Shown in pieces: positions 11,245 to 22,499 of a stretch of 64,000 nucleotides of DNA; the first letter of the stretch is position 1; every line of letters begins with the position of its first letter. Position numbers and translations under genes: made by a program. This DNA comes from Vicia villosa. Taxonomy: Eukaryota > Streptophyta > Magnoliopsida > Fabales > Fabaceae. Location of the stretch: contig NC_081183.1 of NCBI RefSeq assembly GCF_029867415.1, positions 61,330,336 through 61,394,335 on the forward strand, in the 5' to 3' direction. A model generated the notes under the pieces. That model searched no databases and was not told the origin of the DNA. It saw only the letters and a list, made by a program, of their open reading frames with translations.

Positions 11245-12814
11245 TCTATAATATAAGAAAATTAATGGTTCTGAAAAACACCAAAACAACATTTTCTCTT
11301 TGCCCTCCACCTCATCAATTCAGGGGTATTTTGTGTCCAAATAATACTTTTTGCAATCAAATTATACCATTGATTCTAACTCAAACATACTTACTTTCAT
11401 TGTGTACATTATTTGAATTCAAAACCACTTTTTGTGTGAACAGTTGTCTCTCTTCCCCCCGAAACTGATTTTTTTTGAACGTGCTTTTCAAAACACACAA
11501 ACTCTTTTCTCTCTCATCTGAACCCTCCTCTGTCTTCACATTCTTCATTCTTCCTTTTTTTCAAACTTCTCTCTCCTCTTCTTTCTTTATGTTCTTCTTC
11601 TACTATTTTGATTTTTTCTGCTAACATAGTTTACGAAAATACTTTATGATGTGTGGTGTATGTTTAACGACGGAAGTAGATCTGTGGTGAAGACAACACA
11701 TTTCTGGTGGCGAGGGTAATGGTGGACCTGTTTGCGGAACGTTATTTCGATTTCAAGATAAAAAATGAAGATTTGTTTTTGGATTGTTGATTTGATTTTA
11801 AGCAAAGAAGATGGAGATTTGTTTGTGGGTTGTGGTTTTGTTTCAATCAAAGAGTTTATGGCGGCAGATTTGAATTTTTTGGCGATTTCACAGCGGTGTG
11901 CGATTTTGCGGTGGTAGATTTGTCGTAAAGCTCCAAACTATCTGCTTATATTTTGTTCATATTAATTGGTATGTTTTATGTGCAAATTTTAGGGTTTCTT
12001 CTCCATAAATATATGCTGATTTTAGGATTTCAATGTGAGAAAAATGAAGCAACAACATTGGAAGTAGCTCCAAAGCATGTGCTGGCCAGCCATAGTTGCC
12101 GGGGAAAACTGTTGCTGTCAGAATAGAGTCAAGGTGAGAAATCCATCAAGGTACTTGGTTTCAAAGGTGAGAAATTCCCTTTAAATGTGATTCTGTTTTG
12201 ACTAACATTGAAAGTTTTTTCGATACTTAGCTTCATCAGACGCGCGAATTCGTTGGAATGGCTGTTGAAACCTGTCACGGAAGTTTGAATTCTCGACCGC
12301 TCTCTGTTGCAAGTTTAAATTGGTGAGAAATTAATATTTATTTGTAGATAAATGATTCTCGACCGCTCTCTGTTGCAAGTTTGAATTCTTAGGCGGACAA
12401 ATCAATCGAGGAACAACACTTCACAAATCGGAAATTCATAGAAGCAGTAAGTAAACATTGAGGTTCATAAAATTGTATTTTGTTTTCCATTTTGATATAT
12501 AAAATATATAATGATGCCTTTTTTTTATTTTGCTCAAATTTAAAGTACTTGATCTGCAGGAGGTGCTCTTCATGCAGATATACACTTTATGAAGGGATTA
12601 ATAGACATCTGGACTCAATTTTCAATGACATGGTTGGATTTAAAAAATGTTTATACCAACAATGATGGTTGTGATTTAAAAAAGGGCTTGTTTGGATTCA
12701 GCTTCTCCGATGGTAAAACAATGAACCTTCTTATTCTAATTTATGATGATGCATTAGATTCTGACAATTGGTTCTCAAGTTTTAGTATTTGATTTTTGTT
12801 AGATGTTGTATATT

Positions 12815-12909
12815 GATTTTGCGCCGCTTGGAAGTGTAAATAGAAAGCCTTGTGTAGATTCTGCACTGATACATCGCGCCTTACCAGATGAGCTGCTCTT
12901 TGAGGTATT
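12815..12909 (+). pseudogene. Captured exon: F-box protein N-terminal piece
   Basis: One frame reads [18 protein letters not shown] and then LPDELLFE, the first helix of an F-box (binds SKP1 in SCF ubiquitin ligases). The exon is followed at once by a GTATTG donor-like site, and the rest of an F-box domain is absent downstream. It is an isolated exon fragment, as expected of Helitron capture. The parent gene is not identified. Confidence 0.4.
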
Positions 12910-13241
12910 GTATTTGACAAGATGTAGCTATACCAATTGGTCATGATTTTTTGACATTGTGTGATATAATGCGGTGAGAGTAGTTGCTTTATTTGTGCGG
13001 TATGGTTCTACTTCAGACCACTCATATGCAATAAAGTTTTCTTCTTGCTACATTTAACTATGTATAAATCGATTGCTACACTGTAATCAACTCAGTTGAG
13101 ACACACTGTTGCATTTAATAGCATTCATATCGAAAAACTACTTTTGAAAGGTTTGGTATGTTCTGGTTTTGGGATCGAATTTGTGTAATTCTTTGTAATT
13201 TTGATCAGTTTTTTCTTTCTCGTCTTACCACTAGAACAGGA

Positions 13242-13619
13242 GATGAAGCAAAAATGTGATGAAAAAGGATTTGATAGGTTCGGTTGGGTCTGATTTTTTT
13301 AAATGTGACACATGTCTTACCATAAAAAAGGATCAGAAAGCCAAGAAGTTAAAAGTTGTTTACGAGAAACTCTCTTACGAAGGATTCATTGATTATCACA
13401 TTGAACTTGCTCTCTCCGCGCTCAAGGTACCAAGAACTTACTTAACTACCCCATGCCTTTCTTAAATTTGTCAGAATCTACTACATTTGAGATTCAAATT
13501 TTCAATCACCTAGGATTTTACTACATTTGAGTCAGCTCTTGATTGGTTATTCCTCAATTTGCCCAGAAATGAACTTCCATTCAAGTTTTCCACTGGGACT
13601 TCATCTCATTATAATCAAG
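13242..13619 (+). pseudogene. Captured exons: DExH-box RNA helicase (DExH7-like) fragment
   Basis: Two exon-like blocks. The first (13242-13426, after an ACAG acceptor) includes KVVYEKLSYEGFIDYHIELALSAL-type sequence in one frame; the second (13511-13619, after CACCTAG) continues in phase with TTFESALDWLFLNLPRNELP and FSTGTS. This order resembles the UBA-like region near the N terminus of plant DExH7-type ATP-dependent RNA helicases, recalled from family knowledge and not checked. The first block is preceded by a frame break. The helicase core (DEAH, motif VI) is absent, so this is a fragment and not a working gene. Confidence 0.5.
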
Positions 13620-13903
13620 GTTCGTGGATATTGATTGATTGTGTGTTTATAATGCCTCATACTTATTGTAGTTCATAACAAGCTTGAATTTTGGAGAATG
13701 ATTGGGTGTTTATAATGCCTCTGCAGGGGGTTTTGTTGGTGTCATAATAATACACTGTCAAACCTTAGATGGTTTACATGCTAATTTCACCTATGTTTAT
13801 CTTCAAGGGTGTGTTAAAATATGTTATAAAGTCAAAATGCTCAAAACTTAGCTTGACCCTTGACCTCTATTATTTTCTCTCACCTTCAACCCAACTCTTG
13901 TAG

Positions 13904-14715
13904 GAACAAAAAGGTGCTACATTACTTGTATCCGCCAAATTCACTCTTGTATTGGCCCGCAATATTTACCTTCAATTTCAAGAGGTAATTATTTTTACTT
14001 CTAAGAACATGTTTTGTTTTCTACAATGGTTGGGAATCTTATCTCAATAGTTGATTGGTCCTTTTGTTACATGATGCTTAATTTTTCCTTCTCCAATTGG
14101 TATGTATCAAGCTGTTATAACAAAGATGTAATTTATGCCTAGCATATCACACTTCAAGATATAAATATTAGTGAACGATTCCAGGCTCTAATATCTCCAG
14201 TAATACTACCACGACCTTTTATAAGTGTGCAGGTAAATATCAACCTTAATTTTGCCTCTTGCATTCATAATTTGCATGCACTATCTTACTGACACTCCAT
14301 AATACTGAGATCCCATTGACACTAGTAACTTATGCCACCAAAACGTTTCTGCATCATAAAGTGCAGTGCTGTGGTGATATAGTTTTACATGAACAAAGAC
14401 CGGTGCACACTAGCTATGTATATGGCCTAACGTTTAACTCACAGTGTACTTTTTCCCGCAGATCTTGCAACATCTTCGTACTTTCAAAGCTCAAATTCCT
14501 ATGACAGATCCAGGAAGGTATACATATGATGCGCCACTTTGTTGAAATAGTTAAAGTGTCTTTATTGATAAATTACACACTATTGCTCTTTTAAATTGTA
14601 GGGAATCAATAAGAGGATTGTATTATCTGAGTTATTTGAATGATAATATGCTTTTAGGCCGTGTTGTTGGTGGATATGATGTATTTGTGTTTACAAGAGC
14701 CCAATCACTTTACTA
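13904..14715 (+). pseudogene. Captured exons of an unidentified gene
   Basis: Several short open blocks are bordered by AG and GT: 13904-13984 (GATLLVSAKFTLVLARNIYLQ), about 14185-14232 (ALISPVILPRPFISVQ), 14461-14517 (ILQHLRTFKAQIPMTDPG) and 14602-14715 (ESIRGLYYLSYLNDNMLLGRV..., ending in a stop). They look like consecutive exons of one host gene with its introns kept. I do not recognise the protein. It may or may not be the same parent as the helicase fragment. Confidence 0.35.
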
Positions 14716-15351
14716 ATGATCATTGATCAATAAGTAGTTCAAGAGTTGTACTGCTTGACAACAATATAACAGTAACACTCCATGAGCCACAGTTACAAAA
14801 CATATGAAGAAGAAGAAACATATTAGAAGCCTTAAAGCCCACAATGGATTCTTCTCAATGTTATTGTTGTATAATATTATTTGATCTTGCTACTTTTTTG
14901 GGGAAGGGGAGGGAATGTTGTAAATTTTTTTTGTATCTACTCGATTTCACTTTCATTAGTGTATATTGATATTGATATAATGTAACTTTTGATATCAAAT
15001 GTCGAGATGATGATAGTTCAATTGAATTTTAGTTTATAACAAGTAGTTCATGACACTTGAAATCTTATCCTTGGGATTTAATTTGCCTAATATATAAATT
15101 AAGTTGTTCGGTTCTATTGAAAATAAATTGGAATTTGATGGTGTAAGTTACATGATAATATACTTATATGACTAGGGTTTTGAGGTAAAATAACAACAAT
15201 AGTCAGCAATAACAACATAATCTCCAAATAATAATAATATTTAACTGTTTATCAACCAATAAATGGGCCATCGTCATATAATAGTTGTATGTTTGGAAAG
15301 CCTTTCTCATTTTCACCAAACTCCAATTAATTTCTCTTCTTCTATCTTTAT

Positions 15352-15520
15352 ATGGAGAAGAAAATTTCAACAGAGGTAATTGATATAGAGAAACTTCTGG
15401 TTCATGTTGTGATAGAGATATTCATAAGAACAAGAGTGAATGATTGGACACAAATATCATGTGTGAAGAAGCAATGGACTTCTCTTTTTCAAACTGAATG
15501 TTTCTGGAAAACTGCTCTTT
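15352..15520 (+). pseudogene. Captured F-box-like fragment
   Basis: The open frame 15352-15624 starts MEKKISTEVIDIEKLLVHV and contains IEIFIRTRVNDWTQISCVKK and WTSLFQTECFWKTAL, resembling the F-box region of plant F-box proteins (helices that contact SKP1, then a conserved W...F/WK). After about residue 55 the frame turns into hydrophobic AT-rich sequence with no resemblance, probably intron read-through. It could be the first exon of a captured gene or a degenerate F-box gene. Confidence 0.4.
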
Positions 15521-15719
15521 TCCTTTCTATTGCTTCCTCTATTTTATGCAATTTATATATTAAGTCTATATTTTTATGTTTTAGTTTATTTTCTCTCTCT
15601 TTTTTATTCATGGTGAAATTTTAATACACTAAAGACATTTTTTAGCATTATTTTTTAAGTACAATTCAAATTTTAATAATATTTTTATAAAAAATGTCAA
15701 AACAAAAATTATATTTATG

Positions 15720-15916
15720 CAGGGTCGTCTTTGAAGGCGTGCAAGGCGGGCTACCGCACAGGGCCTCAAATTTTTCACAGCTAACTTATAGCTAAATAGG
15801 GCCTCATAAAATATTTATAACGGTTAAAATATTGTCAAATAGGGCCTATATTTGTTTTTCTATGATTAACTACGACTAATCTACACAGGGCCTCCGAAAA
15901 AATTGAGACGGCTTTG
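15720..15916. mobile_element. hAT-type MITE
   Basis: A 197-bp element starting CAGGGTCGTCTTTG and ending GAGACGGCTTTG, an imperfect inverted repeat of the CAGGGCCGTC type. It is flanked by 8-bp direct repeats TATTTATG (15712-15719) and TATTTACG (15917-15924), 7 of 8 identical, the duplication size of hAT elements. Three internal AGGGCCT phrases are present. No coding sequence. Confidence 0.7.
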
Positions 15917-16407
15917 TATTTACGTACGGGAAAAAAATAAATTGTTGATTAAATGGGCTCTAATTAAATTTTATTAAAATTATAAAAGAAAATAAAATGC
16001 TTTTATTTCATTAAATTTTAATATTTTACAAATTAGTTAAATCGTCTCTAAGTATATGTATATTATAAGAGTTATTTTCAAAATTAACCTTATATTTGTA
16101 TTTGGGTAGCATTTTTTTACTTCAACTATTAAATTGTATCAATATTTCTCTTTTTTTAACAATATTTTATTATCAAAAGTTTATTATCATATATATTTAG
16201 TAAGAATTTATTATTATATATTCATCAAAATTCAAATGAGTATAAAGGTAAAAGAATAAATAGTTTCATGACAACAAATATTAGTTAAAATAAGTTTAAT
16301 TATCTAAATTAAAACTTTCCAGACATTAATTATAACATTTTTTTTCTTAAATTTCTTTTCTATATTCATAAAAACCTCATCATTCATTTTTTACTACAGT
16401 CAAATTC

Positions 16408-16655
16408 TGATAATGGCATAGTGAAACAAGCACGCAAGCCATGAAAAAAAGAAAGAATGAATAACAATGGTGATAACATATGCTGTGAAGAAGATGATAG
16501 AAAGGTAGAATTCTCCTATTATTCATTGAATAAAGGAATGGTACAGTATTAGTATATATACAATAAGCAATAACCAATATGTAACTAACATTCCACGCGT
16601 GTGGCTAGGATTAGAAGAAGAATAAAAAGGAAATAAGCTACTATCTATGCTAACA
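16408..16655 (-). repeat. Copia-A 3' LTR
   Basis: Begins TGATAATGGCATAG and ends TATGCTAACA. Matches 55832-56079 with four differences. The polypurine tract (minus strand, CCAACTTGAGGGGGGG) adjoins at 16656-16671. Confidence 0.93.
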
Positions 16656-16662
16656 CCCCCCC

Positions 16663-17313
16663 TCAAGTTGGACTATGGATACTTTGTACTCCTAACTTGC
16701 ACAAAATAGAGAACAAAGCAGGGGAGTGCAGTGGCTTAGTAAAAGCATCAGCCAGTTGAGACTTTGTTGGAACAGGCATGAGATGTATCAACTTGGATTG
16801 CAGTTTTTCACGTATGACGTGACAGTCAAGCTCTATATGTTTACTGCGTTCATGGAAGGTTGGATTGTGGGCAAGATAAATTGTAGATTTACTATCACAG
16901 TAAACGGATGCCGGCTGAGGAAATGTGACATGGAAATCATTAAAAATGTATTGTAACCATTGGAGTTCGCAAGTCAAGGAAGCTAGAGCACGATACTCCG
17001 CTTCAGTTGAGGAACGAGACACAGTATTCTGCTTCTTGCATTTCCAACATAACAAGGAAAAACCAATGATATCCCAGTAGCCAGTGATAGACTTTCTAGT
17101 GTCAGGACAACGAGCCCAATCGAAATCAACAAAGGCATACAATTTAAGAGAGCTAAAAGCTGAAAAAAGGAGACCTTTTGCCGGGAAAGCTTTGAGATAT
17201 CTAAGGATCCTTGTTGCAGCCTGATAGTGAGGTAGCAGAGGATTAGCAACATATTGACTTAAGTGCTAAACAACATAGGCAATATCTGGTCGAGAATTTG
17301 TCAAGTAGATGAG
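16663..17313 (-). pseudogene. Copia-A RNase H region (broken)
   Basis: The frame 17142-16663 contains the copia RNase H catalytic blocks: VDFDWA, RSSTEAEYRA and YCDSKSTIYLA, then the ERSKHIE and ADAFTKPL motifs that end copia polyproteins. Between 17143 and 17313 the join to reverse transcriptase is crossed by two in-frame stops (TGA near 17312, TAG near 17265) and a frameshift. RNase H would remove the RNA strand during reverse transcription; this copy cannot make the full polyprotein. Confidence 0.85.
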
Positions 17314-18137
17314 TCATCCAATTAAACGTCTATAACTGGTAGGATCCTGTAATGGTTCACCCTCAGTGGCAGATAACTTTGTGTTGGGGTCAAAAGGAAC
17401 GACCGATGGTTTGGCAGCAAGAAGACCACTATCTTCTAGTAGATCTAGAGTGTATTTTCTTTGATTAAAAAATATACCAGTTCTAGACCTTGCAATTTCA
17501 AATCCAAGGAAATATCTCAGCTGTCCTAAATCTTTGATCTTGAATGTGTGGTCTAATGAGTGTTTAACAGAGACAATTTCATCTATGGAGTCACCAGTTA
17601 GAACACTGTCATCTACATAAACTAGCAGGGCAGTAAAACTGTTTGAAGTAGCTTTGACATAAAGAGAATTGTCAGCCTTGGACTGATAATATCCAATGGA
17701 GATCAGAAAAGAAGAAAGTTTTGCATACCATTGGCGACTAGCTTGCTTGAGCCCATAGAGTGACTTGTGCAGTTTGCAGTCATGAGATGTAGATGTAGTA
17801 GACATACCAGGAGGAATGCTCATATAGACTTCTTCATTTAACTCTCCATGAAGAAATGCATTGTTTATGTCAAGTTGCTCTAAGTACCACCCTCTTATTG
17901 CTGCAATAGACAGAAGGACTCTAACTGGGGTAATCTTAGCAACAGGTGAAAAAGTATCAAAATAATCAACTCCTTCCATTTGTGTATAACCCTTGGCTAC
18001 CAACCTAGCCTTATACCTTTCAATGGAACCATCTGCCATGTATTTTATCTTATAGACCCAGCGACACCCAACAGGCTTCTTACCATAAGGTAAATCCACA
18101 ACATCCCATGTGTGATTCTTGTAAATTGCAAGCTTCT
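17314..18137 (-). pseudogene. Copia-A reverse transcriptase (C-terminal part)
   Basis: From the SIRE-D insertion at 18120 the frame continues the copia reverse transcriptase: [30 protein letters not shown] fingers, the palm block [25 protein letters not shown] and the active site YVDD. It ends at an in-frame stop after RRLIG. The missing first part of the domain lies at 27909-28095 on the other side of SIRE-D, and the two halves join in frame once SIRE-D and one copy of attct are left out. Confidence 0.9.
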
Positions 18138-19414
18138 CAAATATAATTGGTTTTGATGAAGACAATATGGACATCAAGCTTTCATAAAGGATGTGCAAAA
18201 AGAATTTCAAGTATTAAGCAAAGATACATCATTTCAAAGTCTTGAAGAAATTGTGAAGAGTCAAGAATCAAGCTAAAACGTCAAAGGTATAAACAATACT
18301 CACTTTGACATATAATTGTTCACAAATATATTTCCATGCATATCATAATCATCTACAAGTTTCATATTTTAAAGAGTTCATTTAAAACCTTTTTCATATG
18401 TAAAATTCAAAATAAAGGTTTTAGGAACCGGGTTGTCCCTATGGGGGAACCGGTTCCCAGCATTCTCAGTTTCATCACCTCTGTGTTTTACTACTAGGAA
18501 CCGGGTTGTCCCTAGGTGGGAACCGGTTCCTCAGTTCAAATTTCAAATATTTTTGTTGTAACGTTCAGCAGGAACCGGGTTGTCCCAGGTAGGAACCGGT
18601 TCCTACTGAACCAGTGTGTTTTTCCATTGCATGATTTCATTCAAACGAATTTGTTTTCTTACCACTTAATCATTGCATTGCTTCATGGAAAAATAACCAT
18701 TCAAAGAGGTGTTTAACACATTATAAATACTACATCTTTCTTAATCATTAATCAATCACCTTCTTCATTAACAATTCATAAACTATATATTCTTCATCTT
18801 TCAATATTTCCAAGTGTTCATCAAATACTCTTTTTCAAGTGAAACTTTCTATACACATTTTCATTGAAAATTCATTCAAAGTTTCATGCATACATTGTGA
18901 ACACTTATATTCATTTTGAGAATTGTTTATTTGAAGAAGAAGATCAATCCAAGATTGATATTGCTCTACAAACTTCATACAAAAACTCTTGTAAAAATTC
19001 AAAGAATATTGTTTCCTTACTATCCTGGATTGTTGGAAGTAAGTGGTGTGTTTGAAGAGGATTGTTCTTCATCCACATTAGTATTGATTGATCTTAAAGG
19101 TTTTAAGAACCTTTGATCACCCTATAGGTTAGATAGTAGGCATAGGCTTGTACAATCATTCTAACTATAGTGAAATCTCTTTCGTGTTTGAAAGGGGACT
19201 GGAGTACTCTCGGATTGTGAGGGGAACCAGTATATATCGTTGTGTTCTTTATCTTTTCGCTTTTACCGCATTCATTACCATTACCAAGAAAAAGATAAAA
19301 ACCATCAAAAGCCTTCAAACACTTAACCAAAAATTAGTAAAGATATTCTCATAAAACCGATTATTTTTGAAAAACCTAATTCACCACCCCTCTTAGGCAT
19401 ATCTGATACTTACA
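18120..19414 (+). repeat. SIRE-D 5' LTR
   Basis: Starts TGTAAATTGCAAG and ends CTGATACTTACA. It has a TATA-like TTATAAATAC at 18720-18730, and upstream of it three pairs of GGAACCGG motifs (18424-18603). A polycytosine run near the end is 4 bases here and 14 in the other LTR. Confidence 0.93.
18424..18603. repeat. Three paired GGAACCGGTTCC motifs in the SIRE-D LTR
   Basis: Three units start at 18424, 18497 and 18571, 73 and 74 bp apart. Each has GGAACCGGG followed 21-22 bp later by the 12-bp palindrome GGAACCGGTTCC (18446, 18519, 18592). Between the two copies lies TTGTCCC. The right LTR carries the same three units at about 26910-27089. Sequence between units is unrelated from unit to unit, so the motifs are conserved and the spacers are not. 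They lie about 120-300 bp upstream of the TATA-like box. Confidence 0.9.
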
Positions 19415-19430
19415 TTTGGCATCAGAGCAA
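19415..19430 (+). other. SIRE-D primer-binding site
   Basis: TGGCATCAGAGC at 19417-19428, 2 bp after the LTR end, differs at one base from the usual initiator-Met tRNA site (TGGTATCAGAGC). Variant sites of this kind are typical of SIRE-type elements. Confidence 0.75.
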
Positions 19431-19461
19431 GTTATAGGTAACTTGTTCCTAAATATCCAGA

Positions 19462-21171
19462 ATGGCTTCCGCAAATCAAAATCCGGTTTTCAAAGATGGT
19501 GGTTCTAACAACAAGCCTCCATTGTTTTGTGGTGAATATTTTGACTTTTGGAAAATCCGAATGAAGGCTCATCTAGAAGCACAAGGAGAAGAAGTTTGGG
19601 AGGCTTTCCTACAAGGTCCCCATGTCCCTATAACGGTTGTTAATGGTGTTGGATCGGAGAAACCTAAAGCGTCATGGGATGATAATGATAGAAAAAGGGT
19701 TCTTGCTGACAAAAAGGCGGTCAATCTTCTTCAAGGTGCTCTTAGTATGGATGAATTTTTCCGAGTATCGGCATGTACAACATCAAAGGAAATTTGGGAT
19801 ACTCTTGTAGAAACTCATGAAGGTACCACTGAAGTTAAAAGATCAAGATTGAATACTTTAAGCCAAGAGTACGAACTGTTTAGAATGAAGCCCGGAGAAA
19901 CTATTCTCGATTTGCAAAAACGATTCGTACATTTGACAAATCACTTGAAGGCACTTGGTAAGACTCTTACTACCGAAGAACTTAATCTTAAAGTGCTCAG
20001 ATCTTTGACAAGGGAGTGGCAACCAAAAGTGACGGCGATATCCGAAAAGAAAAATTTATCAAAATTTACTTCCGCAACACTATTTGGAAAACTTCAAGAA
20101 TATGAGACGGAACTTGGAAGATTGGAAAAGCATGAGAACTTAGAGAAGAAATCCAAAGGGATTGCATTAAAGGTAGATTCAAAAGAAAGCAAAATGAAAG
20201 ATGCATCGGATGAAGATGAAAACTTCTTGCTTCTTGTAAAAAGGTTAGGCAAATTTTTTGGTAATAAAAATAATATTGATAATACTAACTATGTCAAAAG
20301 AAAGAAATTCTCAAAGCATAAAGATAAAGAAGCATCCACTTCATCACAAGAAGTTACATGCTATGAATGTGGGAAACAAGGACACATAAAGCCGGAATGT
20401 CCAAAGCTTTCGAAGAAGAATGGATTCAAAAGCAAAAAGGAGTTCAAAAATAAAAAGGCCTACATAGCATGGGAAGATAATGAAGTAAGTTCCTCATCGG
20501 ACTCCGATAGTGACGAAAGTGCAAACCTAGCACTAATGGCATCACACCATTCTGACGATGAAGAAGGCGAGGTTAGTTATGATGATTCTCTTTTTGATAA
20601 TGGTGCACAAGGTGCAATAGATGAATTATTAAAAGAATGCAAAATTCTCTATAAAACTATCTCATCTCAAAAGAAAATCATACTATCTTTAGAATAGAAG
20701 GTTAAGATAAGTGAAGTAGAACATAAAGATGACAAAGAAAAAATGATTAGTGTTCAAAAAGATAATGTTGCATGCAAGAATTGTGAATCACTTTCCTTCC
20801 AAATTGTCCAATTAAAATGTGTTTTAGAAAGATATGAAAAAGGGCAAATTGGATTGGAAAATGTTCTTAGCACACAAAGATACTCCAATGATAAGAGCGG
20901 ACTTGGTTTCTCTAAATTTGATAAACCAAGATCCAACAAGACTATCTTTGTCAAGGCTAGCAACCAACCAATTCAAGAGAAAGTGATCAAGCCTAAAGTA
21001 ATGCAACATTATCCTAAAAGGAAGAACTTTGTTAAGAAGAAATCTTATCCTCCTAGAAATAGAAGTAACTTTGAACCTACTTGTTTTTATTGTGGTATTA
21101 TTGGTCACACACCCAATGCTTGTTATGTAAGGAACTTTAGTGTTCCTAGTGTGGACATTATGTATGGGTAA
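19462..21171 (+). pseudogene. SIRE-D Gag (interrupted by an in-frame stop)
   Basis: Gag packages the element RNA. The start MASANQNPVF follows the primer site by about 30 bases. A UBN2-type copia gag domain spans about residues 70-210 (ACTTSKEIWDTLVETHEG, LTREWQPKVTAI). A CCHC knuckle (CYECGKQGHIKPEC) starts at about residue 300, followed by an acidic Ser/Asp-rich tail. A TAG at 20695-20697 breaks the frame, which goes on in phase to a second knuckle-like motif (CFYCGIIGHTPNAC, about 21088-21130) and ends at 21171 after a one-base frame slip. Confidence 0.88.
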
Positions 21172-21245
21172 AGAAAGGAACTAACTATGATGGACCCAAA
21201 GCCACTTGGGTACCTAACAAAAATTAATTTGTTTTGTAGGCATGC

Positions 21246-22421
21246 TTGAAGACCACTTCAAACCTATGGTATCTAGATAGTGGTTGTTCAAAGCATATGA
21301 CAGGTGACTTAAACCAATTTTCAGATCTAAGGTTAAAGGCCAAGGGTTTTGTCACTTATGGAGACAACAATAAGGGAAGAATTCTTGGCAAAGGCAAAGT
21401 TGGTGCACCACCTTTTACATCAATTGAAGATGTTCTTTATGTTGAAGGACTAAAGCATAATCTTCTAAGCATTAGCCAACTTTGTGACAAAGGCTTCAAG
21501 ATCAAATTCACTAAGGAGGAATGCTTGATCATCGATGAAGTCACCAATGAGGTAAAACTCAAAGGTACAAGAATTAATAACATTTTTATGATTTCTTTAA
21601 ATGATTTATCTTTGAAAGTAAAATGTCTTTTGGTAAACAATAATAATGATTCATGGTTATGGCATAAGAGAGCAGCCCATATTCATATGGATCATTTAAA
21701 TAAGTTAACCAAACATGATCTTGTTATTGGCTTACCTAAGATAAAGTTTGTCAAAGATAAATTATGTGATGCGTGTCAAAAGGGAAAGCAAACCAAAACA
21801 TCTTTCAAACCAAAGAATGTGGTGACTACAACGAGACCACTTCAATTGTTGCATATGGATCTATTTGGTCCATCAAGGACAAGAAGCTTCAGAGGTAATG
21901 TATACGCTTTAGTTATTGTTGATGATTATTCTAGATATTCTTGGACTTTCTTTCTTGTGCAGAAAAGTGATGCTTTTAAAGCCTTTAAAAAGTATGCAAA
22001 ACAAATCCAAAATGAGAAGTCATTAAAGATTGTATCCATAAGAAGTGATCATGGTGGAGAGTTTCAAAATGCATCATTTGAAGAATTTTGTGAAGAACAT
22101 GGTATCTCTCATAATTTTTCAGCACCAAGAACTCCACAACAAAATGGAGTAGTTGAAAGGAAAAATAGGTTTCTAGTGGAACTTGCAAGAATAATGCTTA
22201 GTGATGCAAATCTTCCTAAATACTTTTGGGCGGATGCGGTTAGTATGGCATGTTATGTTGGAAATCGAGTAATCATTAGACCTATCTTAAAGAAGACTCC
22301 ATATGAACTATTCAAAGGAAGAAAGCCAAACATTGCTCACTTTCACATTTTTGGATGCAAGTGCTTTATTCTCAACAATGACAAAGACAATCTTGGTAAG
22401 TTTGATGAGAAATCCGACTAA
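21246..22421 (+). pseudogene. SIRE-D protease and integrase
   Basis: Order in the frame: protease active site YLDSGCSKHMTG (residues 9-20), the GAG-pre-integrase/zinc-binding H...H...C...C region (about 138-180: HKRAAHIH, CDACQKGK), and integrase core with its three acidic residues in LLHMDLFGP, IRSDHGGEF and QQNGVVERKN. The integrase C-terminal KxFGCKCF block follows. A TAA at 22419-22421 ends the frame; similarity goes on in phase (ISLGYS-type block) to the reverse transcriptase. Confidence 0.9.
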
Positions 22422-22499
22422 GGTATATTTCTTGGTTATTCTCTTTCTAGTAAAGCATATAGAATTTATAATAAAAGAACTTTAACTATTGAAGAATCC

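Larger units (their letters stand above)
11245..16407 (+). mobile_element. Hel-1: Helitron, 5' part with captured gene pieces
   Basis: Starts TCTATAATATAAGAAAATTA directly after a host A, a typical plant Helitron 5' end. The matching 3' end lies at 56781 (CTGG followed by a host T) beyond the Copia-A nest, which is inserted in the Helitron. Without Copia-A it is about 5.86 kb. No Rep/helicase is recognisable, so it is non-autonomous. It holds exon-like pieces with splice signals: an F-box start (12815-12909), a DExH-type helicase piece (13242-13619), unassigned exons (13904-14715) and another F-box-like piece (15352-15520). A 27-base phrase (CTCGACCGCTCTCTG...) is duplicated at about 12293 and 12358. 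Assigning the two ends to one element is inference. Confidence 0.55.

Noticed and set aside
14716..15351. Search for a 3' Helitron end before Copia-A
   Set aside because: CTAG at about 15171 has no hairpin before it and no family resemblance; the end at 56781 fits better.
18516..18716. Small open frames in the SIRE-D LTRs (also 27002-27202, 19148-19354, 27630-27836)
   Set aside because: Present in both LTRs as part of the repeat; no codon or domain support.
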